NCBI RefSeq assembly: GCF_963662255.1
Contig: NC_085047.1
Span: forward strand, 46,469,006 to 46,533,005
Direction: 5' to 3'
Length of the DNA stretch: 64,000 bases
Source of the DNA: Cinclus cinclus
Lineage: Eukaryota > Chordata > Aves > Passeriformes > Cinclidae
The translations under genes were made by a program, and so were the position numbers. The notes beneath the pieces were generated by a model. It was given only the letters and a program-made list of their open reading frames with translations, did not search any database and was not told where the DNA came from. Below, one piece after another: positions 1-11,676 of the stretch; the stretch's first letter is position 1; each line of letters starts with the position of its first letter.

Positions 1-3000
1 GAAGTCTTATGCCTTCCAAATATTTTAGGTATGATGCCTGTTTTCTTTCTTTCCTCTTACTAGCTCACTCTCCCCATACTTGTTAGCATTCCTAAGAGAT
101 TTTTCTCCCCCAAGTATTTTGTCCCTATATAGTTATTTATATTGACTATTAATAATTTAGGTCTCCTTGTTTTAGGAAATATGATCTAAAATTGCTTTTA
201 AAGAGAAAGCTAAGAAGAAAGAGAACTAAGCCAGCAAGTTTTGTACTTCATAGGGCATCCAGTACAAATTAAAACAGAAGATGTGTGAGGTGCACCGAGG
301 TACGTTTTCAGCAATATGATTGGTTGACAGAATGGAAACAGAGAGACCCAGAAAACTGACATCTATATCAATGTCAACCAAAGTCTGCTCTTGTCTTGAG
401 AGAAAGATAAGCATTAAATCTAAAATCCCTACCCAAAATTGAACACATTTGGCACTCACTGTAAAAAGTGAAATTTTCTTCTCCCCACAATTATCAGATT
501 TATGGTTTCCAATCTTACTTGGGTTACATTGGAAGCAAATGATACAGTCCTGTTAAAATTATTCTTTTTAATTTAAAAAGGGAAAAAAAAAAACCCAAAA
601 CCACAAGACCACGAAACCTTGAAGGGAGCTAACAGTACATCTGAGTTAAGGCAGTTCTCAAAGATTTTCTTTCCAATAATCTTTTCTTGTTTTCATACTC
701 ACTTTTCTGGTTTGCAGATATATGATTGTAACATCCGGAACTTAGCAGTTGTGGGTTTTACTGCCATAAGGGATTTTTCCTGTTGAATAACATAATGCCT
801 TTATATATGTAGATAAGGCAAAGTATGGCATTAAGGATTCTATTCCTGTGGCAGTGTTTACTTGGTCTCTGCATTGCCCAGCTCTCAGAATGGGGAGTTT
901 TGTGCTGGGTAGAGGAGCCATGCAGTCTCGGACAGGAGCCCAAAGAAGCAGTGTTGAATTCACAAGATGAAAGGCTGAGTATTTTGCATTCTCCTTGTTA
1001 CCTAGGTCTGTGAGGATGAATTTGGAAAATAAACCACATGGCAATAATTTAGTTGTCTTTTCCCTTTTTCATTTCACTGGTGGCTGTGTCAGTTTGCCCA
1101 TCCCCAAAGATTTGCCATATTCAAACATCCTTTGCCATCCCAGAGTGATCTCCTTATATATTTGGAAGTATGTTTTAGATGTTAGAGCTGTAGGTATCCC
1201 AGATAATCCTGACTGTGATAAAGACAAGAGATTTTCTTGTTACCCTGCAGCCAGGACATGACATTCACTTATATTTGCTAGGCTTTGTGTGGCTGTTGAT
1301 GCCTCATTAATTACAAGTCATTGTGGGATGGTTCCATTGTCTGTGTGTGCAAAATAGAAAAAAGTTTTCTTAATTAGTGGAGAAGGAAATATCTGTTGAA
1401 GAGAACATCTTTAATCTGTTTTCTGCTCTGAACTCACCTAAGGAGTTAGCTGAACTGACACACCACAAACAATTTTCATTCAGCAGAATTTCAGATCAGA
1501 ATGAACAGCAGCGAAGTTATAAATTGCATCTACTTCCCAAGCTGTTTCATGGTTTTAATACATTACTCTGCCTTGTACACTGAACTTAACTCTTCTGTCA
1601 AACCAATGCCCTTTCTTCTCCAAAGATGGTGTCTTCATCCCAAATATGAAAGATACATAGAACTGCACTCAAAACACATTATGGATTTAGTGGAGAGTTA
1701 ACCCACTGTGCTTTTTGTTACATAAACATTTTACAGAGGAGATAGATTACCAAACAGTCTTAACCCTTTGATGTCTTTTTTTGATGAGTAAAATAATACT
1801 AAAAAATTCTAATTTATGTCCTTTGTGATACTGGAGGAATTTCCAATGCAGTAGTCTCATCACTGTAATTGCAACTAGTTAGATTACTCTAAAAAATAAA
1901 TACAAATACAAGTACACACAGGTATCATGTGACACAGGTAGTACAGAAACACATTAAAAAAATGAGAATATTTTTTGCTGGGTATCACTATTTAAAATAG
2001 GATTATTACAAAGTGGAATTACTTTTGCAGTATGTTTCATTATTCATTGTTCTGCCATATAAAATTGGCCATTTTGTAAAATTCGGGTTTACATTTTGTT
2101 TTTTTTAAATTCCCATCCAATTTCTGTGTGAAGGAATTAGTTCAAATCAGTTTTTGTAAGACATTGAACAAATATAAATGAGCAAAACAATTCTAAAGAA
2201 TAATTTGAACATCCTAAATATAATAATATAGCCATGACTTTTAAACAGGTGAGAGGAAGGAATGCACTGTAAAAACTATCAGCAATGCAGAGTGTATTAT
2301 TTATGTCTTCGCATGCATAATCCTCAGTTAAGGCTGTTGAACACAGACTGTGAGGGGAAGGTAACATCAGCATGATAATCCAAATTTCAAGTATCATGAT
2401 TTTACATCATAAATATATTTATAAATCAGATATTAAAAATATATTGACCAGCTCCTCTTAATCGGTTCCTATTGCTTTTTCAACTGAAATCTGGAGCTGT
2501 GTTCCTGCAGTCAGTTCATGTGTAGGTGTCCACATTGTCACCCCAAAGTGAGTACAGTGGGGATGGCCTCCACATGAACTACACTAATAGCTTATTTAAT
2601 AAAAGCCCAATATGTTAATTGATAAGGACTGGGTATTCATTGCAGTAAAGGTTTCCTTAGATACAGAGAGCAATTTAGTTCAGCAGTGGTCTTCCATTAT
2701 TCAAAAGCTGCTGTGAATTAGGAGCAGATGTTTGCACAGTTAATACAGTAATACAGAGAGAATTAATTTGCAGTTTCAGAAATACCTAACTTTAGTCCTC
2801 TGATTGTTGGTACAATCAAACAGATGTTAACACTCAGAGCTCTTAAGTAGAGAAAAACTACAAATAAAGCTTTTCATCCAGAGTAACACTGTTAGCTTTG
2901 TTTTCTTCTGTCTATTACTTTAGTGAAAATTAGTTTCATTTTCATTAATTCAAAATGCATATAAATGTATATAAAATCTTTTTCTTAGATGGGGTGAGAG

Positions 3001-5661
3001 CAGTAGGGAATGATGAGTAGAAATTGTAAAACTTGCCTCCCAAAAATATGTGTGTCTGTGATAAAATGCTTTAAAAACAACTCCTTCCCTGAAGTTCCCT
3101 TCACTGCAGGATGCCAAAATCCTGAAGTCTGTATTGCAAGCTTATATTCCTTAACATTGCCAAATTATGTGTGGATGTATACTGAATAAACACATGTAGA
3201 TGATTCTGCAAACAGAACTACAAAAAGTAATTTTGAGATGAGATTTAGACTTCTGCCAGATCATGTTATATGGTCAACAGAATTTTTAATAGCTGCCACA
3301 TTGGCAGCCAATTCCTGTATCCCATGGCAAGAGTGTCAATAAAAGCCTTACCCCAAATGGCTCTACAGCTGGGACATTCCTTCTGAAAGCTGGAGCTGTG
3401 GGTTTGAACTCCCTCAGGTGAAAGAAAGCATTGAAGCCAGACCTCTTGCTTCCTGAGCTGCTGTCTGACATCTCCATGGTGTCAAGCACCTCTTACTTTC
3501 TCCTGGGTGCATTTTAAAATGAAAGCTCCTCTTCCTTATCTTTAGGTATGCTCAGAGCATACTGCAATCCCCTGAGACTTGATGTGGTTTTGCATATTGC
3601 CCTAATTTAAACCGAATGTGAAGAACTAACCGAAGTGTTGTTAACCTTCTCTTCACTCTTGCTAGATATAGTGCTCATACAGAAGTAAGGTGAGCAGGGT
3701 TACTTTGCTGATCTACCTGAGAAAGTTTTCATTAGATTGCTTTTAAATGAACCTAGTGAAACTTAAGAACTAGAACATCTAAAGAAGCCTGTTTTCAAGT
3801 TTATCTTTTTAGGGCAGTAAGATGTGCAGGGTATTAATGTTGATCCCACCCAGTTTGGTTTGTCTACCATATTTTTCTTCCTTCTTTCACTTAATATAAA
3901 GTCTTTCACCTTCTCTGGTAGTATCACTAACATTCATGTGTTTTCCTCCTTCACAGTTGAAAACATTTGTTATGCCATTTCCCTCCTTTTTTTTTTTTTC
4001 ATTACATGCAATTCTTCCTTTCTGGGATGAACCAATTAAACCTGTGGAGTTTCTTTGACTAGTTTAGTCTTCCCCTAGTCTAGTCTGCTGTACTGTTCCT
4101 GTCTTTGAATCTCTTTACTGCTCCTTACAACATTGTTTATTACTTTAAAAATTACTTGGTTTTCATTATGCAAGACTGTGCCTACTTCTAGCCTACTCTT
4201 TTTCTCATTGATTATTTGTATTTTCCTCAAAACATTTCCATCCACACCATCTTTGAAGCCCAGCTCTCACCTCCTTGTTGCACAGGCCTGTCCAGATCCC
4301 ACTGAAATCAAGGGGAGGCCGTTTTGTAATTTCATGGCCCTTTGGTTGAGTTCCTTTTCAGGCAAACCCATTGTTTTCTCCCTGTTTCTTCAAATCTTTA
4401 ATTATTTGCTTCTTTCATGAAACCTGTCAGCAAGAATTGGTCCAAGGGAAGTGGTGTGTGTTAAAATCCATATTCCTTGCTTTGAAATTTCAACTGTAGT
4501 CTGTCTCTTGTGAACTTAATAACTGTTTGACATGTGACTGTATTAAATCTTTCTTGGAGCAGAGAGATCTTCCAATTAAAGGCTGAGCAAACAAGTCTGT
4601 GGTAGTATTTATAGAGAGATAAAGGTTTGTCATATTTGTAGAAGTTTGGGGGGGGGTTGGTTTTTCTCTTTTAATTATAACAATATCTGTTAAAATAACA
4701 TTTATAGTAAATAAGACAGTGGAAATGTGTTGCCAGGTTCTGCCTTTGTAATTAATGTTTGCTGAACGAAACCCATTTTTCCTCTTTATGGATTTAATAC
4801 CCACATTGCTTGGTGTTGTAAATGAGCATCTCTATTTGGCTGCACATCCTGCCTTGTAAATACTCCAAGTCAAACTCGAAATGTTTTCTCCTAGGAGAAA
4901 AAATATTGCATAAAAATTTGTTGTAGCAGATGAGATTGAAAGCTTGCCGTGAATGTGAAAAAGAGATTCAGAGGTGAACAGAATATTTAAAGTGTCTGGA
5001 ATACTGCTGTGGCAGGAGAATGTTAATCTGATGTTGTCTGGGCAGGAGGCAGCCCTTGGAGCCGGCACATTCCTTGGGGCCCTGCTGCAAGCTGAGCTGC
5101 CAGCACAGTGTTTACAGCGAGGTGCAGGGCCAGCATGGTCTGTACACATGAGCTGTGCCTGCCCGCCGTGCAGACAGCACATGGCAAATATCCTCTTCTA
5201 ATTGAAAGCAAACTTAGTGTTGCATTTAATCTTGACAGTATTGAGCAGGTGGATCACACTGATGTATTAGTAAGCACACAAGCATAGGAAATGTCCCGTG
5301 TACATTGTGACAGTGTTTATATTTATCATGCTTATTTTAACTCCAAAATGTGACTGTAATTTATAAGCAACTGAAAAGTCAGCATTTGAAGCAGAAATAT
5401 TTTAATGTGTTTACTCCAAAGTCGTAAGGCTGTATATATCTTTTTAAAACATTAACACATGTGTGTGGAAACAGTGTCCACTGTGTTTTAAAGACTACTA
5501 TTACAAATGAGTACTGTGTCTGTCGTGAAAAGATGGTTTCATCCAAGTCTAGTTTGACAGATAGTAGTAGCTGAATTGATGTTATTCTTGTACCATGGTT
5601 ACACAGAATGTAACAGCATGCTATTTGTCTTTTTCTTTTTTTTTTTTTCCCTGGTCCCCAG
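1..5661 (+). other. IFT88: IFT88 intron (partial)
   Basis: Intronic sequence upstream of the penultimate IFT88 coding exon. I read it for the preceding IFT88 exon and found no segment that I recognise. It is AT-rich and mostly unstructured. A run of nine G lies near 4648-4656. A more GC-rich patch lies at about 5030-5190. The 3' end is a strong polypyrimidine tract and CAG acceptor directly before 5662. Small open frames here are short and unlike any family I know. Confidence 0.75.
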
Positions 5662-5757
5662 ATACTGGTGTTACCAAAGGGGAAAGACCAAGCACCAAAC
5701 TAAAAACTCTGCCCGGAACAAGTGAACCCTATGAAAGTAGCAGCAGTAAAGAAATAG
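5662..5757 (+). CDS. IFT88: IFT88 penultimate coding exon
   Basis: Ninety-six bases, opening with the last two bases of a codon and closing with the first base of the Asp codon. The acceptor is a long T-rich tract ending CCCCAG. The donor reads TAG|GCAAGT, the usual form of a GC-AG donor. Confidence 0.92.
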
Positions 5758-6546
5758 GCAAGTGGACATCTTACACCTCTTTTACTTTCATGGTCCTCAG
5801 GGAGAGGAGAAATAAGGAGAGAGAAAAAATTGTTGTTGAAAGAGCATGTAAAATTGGATATTTGGGGAAACATTTTCCCATGAAAATGAGGCTTTCACTT
5901 CATTGTTCAGAGCTCACTATAAAGTAATTGTAAACATTAAGAAATGTTGCCCATGTTAATACTACTTTCATTATCAGTCTGCTGCATCCTTTAAGTCAGT
6001 TTTTGCCATTCTGCAGTCAAAGGTTCTTCAATAAGACTGAATTTTCAAAGGGGTCTAGAAAAACAAATCCATGTGGAATGTGGTACTTTCTAAAAAGCCA
6101 TTACTCAAACAAGTCATCAGTCTTGCTGTTCCTTGCATGTTTCCAAGGTCTTTTTCTCACTGTAGTGTAATAAGAGAAATTTATTTTTTAAAAAACCAGA
6201 AAGCTTCTGTCAGTAGAACTCAGGAACTTTTGTGCCCTACCTCAGTTCCTGAATGCAGTGTTTTGTTCTTCAGCGTTCATATGTTCTTTCTGGTCTGAAT
6301 TTCAAAGACACAGATGTGTAGTGCTAAATCCTAATCTTGTATTTGATTCTGTATGTTTAAAACCAGCTAAAGTTAAAGCTAAAGTAGTTTGTAACTGTTT
6401 CACATGTATTTATGTATACCCTAGATGCCTCCTATGCAGATCCACTTGGCCCACAACCAGAAAGACCAAGAACAGCAGCAAGAAAAAGAACAGACGAAGA
6501 TGATTTTGCTGATGAAGAACTAGGAGAGGATCTGCTTCCAGAATAG
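5662..6546 (+). CDS. IFT88: IFT88 C-terminal coding region (two exons, 5' partial)
   Basis: C-terminal end of intraflagellar transport protein 88 (Tg737/polaris), a TPR subunit of the IFT-B complex that carries cargo along the ciliary axoneme. Only the tail after the TPR array lies in the window: join(5662..5757, 6425..6546), about 71 residues and a TAG stop. The translation contains KGERPSTKLKTLPGT, NEPYESS-like SEPYESSSSKEI, then DASYADPLGPQPERP, and it ends in the acidic tail DEDDFADEELGEDLLPE. This matches the vertebrate IFT88 C-terminus as I know it. The exons join in phase (G of exon 1 plus AT of exon 2 gives Asp) only if the donor at 5758 is GC rather than GT. The gene starts to the left of the window. 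It lies head-to-tail with IL17D, as in human 13q12. Identification is firm; the upstream exon structure is not visible. Confidence 0.95.
5758..6424 (+). other. IFT88: IFT88 terminal intron, GC-AG type
   Basis: A 667-base intron with a GCAAGT donor and an acceptor ending CCCTAG. No other donor nearby restores the conserved KEI-D-ASY reading, so the GC donor is supported by frame and by protein similarity. Confidence 0.88.
6425..6546 (+). CDS. IFT88: IFT88 last coding exon
   Basis: Encodes the last 39 residues plus TAG at 6544-6546. It is a basic patch (ARKRT) followed by a strongly acidic tail ending LLPE. Confidence 0.95.
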
Positions 6547-6720
6547 CATGTGGACCACTCATCATTTTTTTAATCCTTGTAAAAATTTTAGCTGAAAAAC
6601 TTTTAACACATAATGATTTTGTAGTGGATTTTTATAAACTATTTGTGAAATACTTTGAACATATGGTACCTTATGTTAAAAATACAGATTTGTAATTGCA
6701 GTGTCTTCTGTGATTGATTA
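6547..6720 (+). other. IFT88: IFT88 3' UTR with probable poly(A) site
   Basis: AT-rich sequence after the stop. The best poly(A) hexamer I see is the variant AATACA at about 6680-6685, followed by a GT/T-rich stretch (about 6700-6715) that could be the downstream element. There is no canonical AATAAA in this stretch. The exact end is an inference. Confidence 0.45.
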
Positions 6721-8180
6721 AAAACAACAATGGTGAAGTTGTTTTACTCATGCATAAGATCTACACAAGTCCTCAAACACATTGCAAGCTGTATCAAATG
6801 TGTAAAGCTTTTGCTTTCAGAGATAAATATGATGATAATATGAAAGAGAAAAGCCTCTACAATGCAGAATACCTTGAAGCAATGCCTGTAAGGCTGAAAA
6901 TCCTGTATCCTTCATCCAAACCAGAATTTATTCCTGTGAACTGACCTGAAAATGCTGGGTATGACCTCGGTCTTCCTTAAGGTCCCAATTCAGCAAATCG
7001 CTTTGCACTGATACCAAAGAAAGCATCTTAATTTTAGTCTACGCTTAGATGAACCTTTTCTGCAGTCTTTCGGCAAGATGTCCTTATTTTTGGTTTTTAC
7101 TTTGTGTGGTCAGAGTTGTCAGGATTTCAGCCTAGTTTGTTCAGAATTGCTAATTAGATTGCTGCTCTTGAGTCTTATGTTGGAGACTCTGGCACCAACC
7201 ACACAGTGATAGTTTTCTACAGCCTAAGCTGAGTATGGGCAAAGAAGTTGGTTACAGAAATCACCATTTTGTTTATGAACTGAACAAGTTTGATCTGAAG
7301 TTACTGAGACATGTTAAATTCCTGTAGTAGGAATCACTTTGGGGAGATGAAAAGGTGTTCAGAATTTCCTAATAAATATGTGCAAAACTAGTCCACCAAG
7401 ATGCTTTGGTTTTGGAATCCTGGCAAGAGTTTGGTTTAATACTTAGACTTTGGTTGTGGCACTTTGAAATGCAAGAATTCGGTCTTCTAAAATTTTCAGT
7501 GCTCCTTCTCAGTGTTGGTGCTCAAGACTGTTTCCCAGTGAAAGTGGAGAAGCCTCTTTGTATCTTCATGTTTTTTTCAGGTTTAAAAACACTTCCCAGT
7601 TTCATAGGATGTCTGCAAGTGGTCAGAAGTCTCCTGTGGGGTGTATGAGCTGCTTTGTGTGTAGCATGCTTCCCCTGGGACTGGAGCAGCGTTCCATCTG
7701 GGATTGCACCACTTCTGCCTGATGGTACACAGAACATGTTCAGTGCTGTTTATGGAACGCACCGAGGGGCTCACCAACAAAGAAAGACACGGTAAGCTCT
7801 GGGGCCTGATCCTTCTAAGGAAAAGAGCAGGAGAAGGAAATGGATGGCAGCTGCCTTATTTCTGCAAGTCTCTCTTGCCTGTTCCTCAGTCCTGCTGCTT
7901 TTACTGCTCTGGTTGTAGAATGACGTACTCCTAGATGTCATGGTAGTTCTTTCTGTCAGGCTTAGTCTTGGAAGACCTAGACCACCAGGATGCAATGTGC
8001 CATGCAGGAGGGAGCATTTTCAGCTACAGACTGCTGTGGCATGAGATACCTGAATTAATCACAGTAAGAGAAAATGTATGGGACCATGGCAGGGAGCGTA
8101 GATAAACCTGTGAAACGGGGCAGAAGAGAAGGCAGGCGAGATACTGCCATGGTCTTCTAATGCAAAGACATTTGAGTAGA
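6721..8180. other. intergenic, nothing recognised
   Basis: Between the IFT88 3' end and the LTR. I see only short open frames without family resemblance, and no repeat that I can name. Part of it could belong to a longer IFT88 3' UTR. Confidence 0.6.
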
Positions 8181-9133
8181 TTCCAGTGGGTTGACTCTGG
8201 CATGGATGCCTGGCACCTCACTGAAGCCCATCACCCCTCTGCAGCTGGGCAAGGGAGAAAATGGGTTAAGGACCAGGGGAGATCACTCACCAAATACCAG
8301 CACAGGCAAAACCAGATTTAAATAAGAGATATTAATTGAATTTATTGTTAACAAAATCAGAACAGGGTAATGAGTAGTAAAATAAACCTTCAAAACACCT
8401 TCCCCCCACCACTCCCTTTTTCCCACTTCTACTTCTTCCTTCAGTGGCTCAGGGAGACAGGGAATGGGGGTCATAATCACTTTCATGGCATCTCCCACTG
8501 CTGTGCCGTGGAGTCCCTCCCGTGGGAGACAGTTCTCCATGAACTCCAGTGTGAGTCCATCTCATGAGCAACAGTCCCCCTCAAACTTCTGGGACGTGGG
8601 TCGCTCTTCCCCGGGGTGCAGTGCCTCAAGGACAGGCTGCTCCAGCATGGGCTCCTCTCCCCAGGGGCCTCCCAGGGGTCACAGCCACCTCTCAGACATC
8701 CACCTGCTCCAGTGTGGGCTGCTCCACAGGCTCCAGGTGGATCTCTGCACCCCTGTGGATCTCTATGGGCTGCAGGGGCAAAGCTGCTCCACCACAGGGG
8801 CTGCAGGGGAATCTCAGCTCCAGTGCCTGGAGCACCTCCTGCCCCTCCTTCTGGACTGACCTTGGGATCTGCAGGGCTGTCCCTCTCACCTGTTCTCACC
8901 CTGCCCTTCTCTGGCAGCAATTAGATCTGCGCAGTAAGTTCTAAAAAACTGTTCTTAAATATGTTATCTCAGAGGCATTACCACCATTTCTAGTAGGTCC
9001 AGCCTTAATCAGCAGCACTTGGAGCTGCCTGGCATTGCCACCACTGGACATGGGGGAAGCTTCTGGCAACTTGTCACAGAAGCTACCCCTGTAGCTCCCC
9101 ATTACCAAAGTTTGGCCATGCAAACCTAATATA
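8181..9133 (-). mobile_element. LTR of an avian endogenous retrovirus-like element (probably solo)
   Basis: About 950 bases that I recognise as a long terminal repeat common in bird genomes, in reverse orientation (5' end near 9133, 3' end near 8181). The outer parts match the known ends: a GCCATGCAAACC segment at the right and a GGTTGACTCTGG segment at the left. The interior holds many degenerate copies of a GCTCCAGNNTGGG module (about 8600-8840), giving GC-rich open frames on both strands that are not genes. An AATAAA-like signal, seen on the minus strand as the complement of 8332-8345, is consistent with an LTR poly(A) region. I see no gag, pol or env sequence on either side, so it is probably a solo LTR. 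It carries many substitutions and unclear target duplications, so it is old. Class assignment is from memory and uncertain. Confidence 0.72.
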
Positions 9134-10855
9134 GCATCTAATCAAACACTGCAATCGCATAGTCATGTCCACGACAAAGTGGCATGAAGTACCTTTAATA
9201 ATTTGGGATACAGTTTACAACTTAGTCTGTAGAAACACTCCTGCAGACATCAGAGAAATTTTGATCAGCAACAGTTTCTCAATTTGGTTTGTCCAGATGC
9301 ATAACTGTACATTGGGTAAAATTCTGTGGATTACAAACAATTGCACTTTTGTTCCAGGCAGTTCTGGAACATGTTGTTTCCTATGTACAGACTCCCAGGG
9401 ACTTCTGGAACATGCTGTTTCCTATAGCATGAGGATCTGATTATATAATGCTTTGGGTTGTGATGAATTTGTATGTTACTTTGCAAGCACAGTTGAGCTT
9501 GTTCTGAACTGACAGAAAGCCATGTGATCCAACTCCAACACCAGAATAATGAGTCCTGCTGACAGTCAAAATTATGTAGCCCAGGTTCATCCAACTTCAA
9601 AACCATGTTCCCTATGGCTGCATCTGTACTAGAACTGCAAAGTTGCCAGGGCAAGCCCAGAGCAGAGGAGGGAATGTGTGCCCAGCTGTTCTGTAAGACC
9701 AGTAGCACAGTAGTGCACAGTAGCACAATTTTGGGCCATGACAATTCATCTCCCAGACAAGTGCCTTGCATGATCCAAAGGTAAGCCTGGGCCAGGAACC
9801 AGCAGCATCAGTGCATCATCCTTCTTCTTTGGTATAAGATGTTCTGTGTGAGGGAACACAAGACTCAAGGACTGGACTGAAGGCTGAAGAATGATCCCTG
9901 ATGGAGATTAATATGACTGGAATCTGTTGAGCAAACAGCTGTGTGCATGTCTAAAGTGCTGTGTCATCATGTTGTTGGAACACCTCAGGCTGTCACACAG
10001 GTGAACACACCTGCAGGATTCAGGCAGCTCAGCTCTCCATGGAAAAGTGGCCAAGTCAGTGGAGTGCTTGTTTCAAATAATTACCTGGGTTACATGGAAT
10101 TATTGTACTGTGTTGATGTGATGTCCTTGACCCTGTTGGCTGGCATTTAGCTCAGGAACAGTGAGTTGTGTTCCCTGCTGCCATGTAGGATACCCTTGGT
10201 CCTGTGATAGGTCTTAGAAGCCACAGGAATGGAAACCTGAATGAGCTAAATTATTCTATTTTCATCCAAGAAATTCAAGCAGAAACTTTTTCTCAGGCTT
10301 GCACAAAACAGACTGCATCTCCAGAAGCCACATGCTGTAGGTATGTGCTTCCAGCAGCATTTAAACCCCCATCTTGTGTTTATCATTCTGGACTTAGTAG
10401 ATTAGTAATTTAAGATTCCTGCTATTGTATTATTATTTTAAGCTAGAAGGGCAGCTGCATAAAACCTAGGATAATGCTGATTCCCTTGAGGAACTGACTT
10501 GGGGGGTATTTTAGCTTCTATTGTTATGAAAAGATCTGTTATACAATAATGGACAATCTTCAGCTGACCTCTTAGACTTGAGATCTTCCTCAGAACAGGG
10601 ACTTTACATACCAAGTTAACTTTCTCTTTACATGTATGAAAAACATCTCTTTGTACAGTAGCCAAATATAAATGACTACTTGAGTAGTATTTTATTTATT
10701 TCTGAACAAGCCTAGCTCTACAGCATCAAAACATTCTTAATCACATATTTCAAGTTCTTCTCTGAACATCCTTCACTACAGATTACATGATTTATTACTT
10801 CTAGAACAAAGCTATTCCAGAGTAAAATAGGAATTGAAAATTGTACAAAGATAGA

Positions 10856-10999
10856 ACTCAGAATCGTAGAATGTTTTGAGTTGGAAGAGACCAGTTCCAA
10901 CCCCCATGTTGTGGGAAGGGATGCCTTCCACTAGACCAGGTTGCTTCAAGCCCCATCCAAACTGGCCTTGAGCACTTCCAGGGATGGGGCACCCAAAAT
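10856..10999 (-). mobile_element. CR1 LINE 3' fragment
   Basis: The plus strand reads GAATCGTAGAATG, then a TTGGAAGAGACC segment, a CCACTAGACCAGGTTGC segment and a CCTTGAGCACTTCCAGG segment. This is the reverse complement of the CR1 3' end, so the element is on the minus strand with its 3' terminus at about 10856. It is heavily 5'-truncated, as usual for CR1. Confidence 0.9.
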
Positions 11000-11639
11000 T
11001 GCCAATAAATAGTTTTATGATAAAATTTTATGATAAAGGGCTGTTGCTCTTTGCAAGACCAGTATGAGATCGTAATAAATTAATCTAAGTTGCTACCTTT
11101 TGATTATTCTTCATGTCAAGGACACGGATGACCAGCCTTATGGTAAGAAGGCTTTTTTTAACCTGTTTGCTCCTCAGTTTCCCTCTGGCAAAATGAAGCC
11201 TTTTGAAGATTCTGCACTTCTCAAGAATTCACTTTTGCAAAGTTACATTGCCTAACAACTGTAAAATATGGTGAGATGCTGTTGCAGAAGATGCCATGCC
11301 ATGGACACTGCAGAGTGGTATTACAATGCTTACAACTGCAGAGAAGATGAATGGGAACAGAAGAGTTTGGGTGACAGGTTGTCTGCAAACAGACTGCAAG
11401 GGAGAAGGACATCTTTGGGGAGTAATTTAATTCTCTCTCTGAAGATTTATACCTGCTGGGCATGCCAGCTGAATGTTTGTTCCACCCAACAACATGAGTG
11501 CTCAACTTGAAGGTCTGTATGATGATCTTTAAAGCTGTTTTCACATCATTATTTTAGATAGAGATAGGATCTCATTAATGCTGTAGCAGGATGGGAATAA
11601 GCATTTGGAATATGCCAGTGTAGGGCAATTCTGCCATTT

Positions 11640-11676
11640 TTGTGACAAGCATGTTCATTAATAATGCTTGTCACAA
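11640..11676. repeat. perfect 13-bp inverted repeat (hairpin)
   Basis: Arms at 11640-11652 and 11664-11676 (TTGTGACAAGCAT and its exact complement) around an 11-base AT-rich loop. Function unknown. Confidence 0.85.

Noticed and set aside
700..780. A possible extra IFT88 exon after a CAG at about 717
   Set aside because: The acceptor looks fair, but the translation does not resemble IFT88 and no matching donor keeps frame.
5030..5190. A GC-rich patch in the IFT88 intron as a candidate exon
   Set aside because: Open in two frames, but without splice sites that fit IFT88 phase or any known protein segment.
5758..5927. Continuation of the IFT88 open frame past 5757
   Set aside because: The sequence after KEI does not resemble IFT88, and the conserved tail lies in the next exon.
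8464..8944. Several overlapping open frames of 100-145 codons on both strands
   Set aside because: All lie inside the LTR and read its internal GCTCCAG repeats. They are not retroviral proteins.
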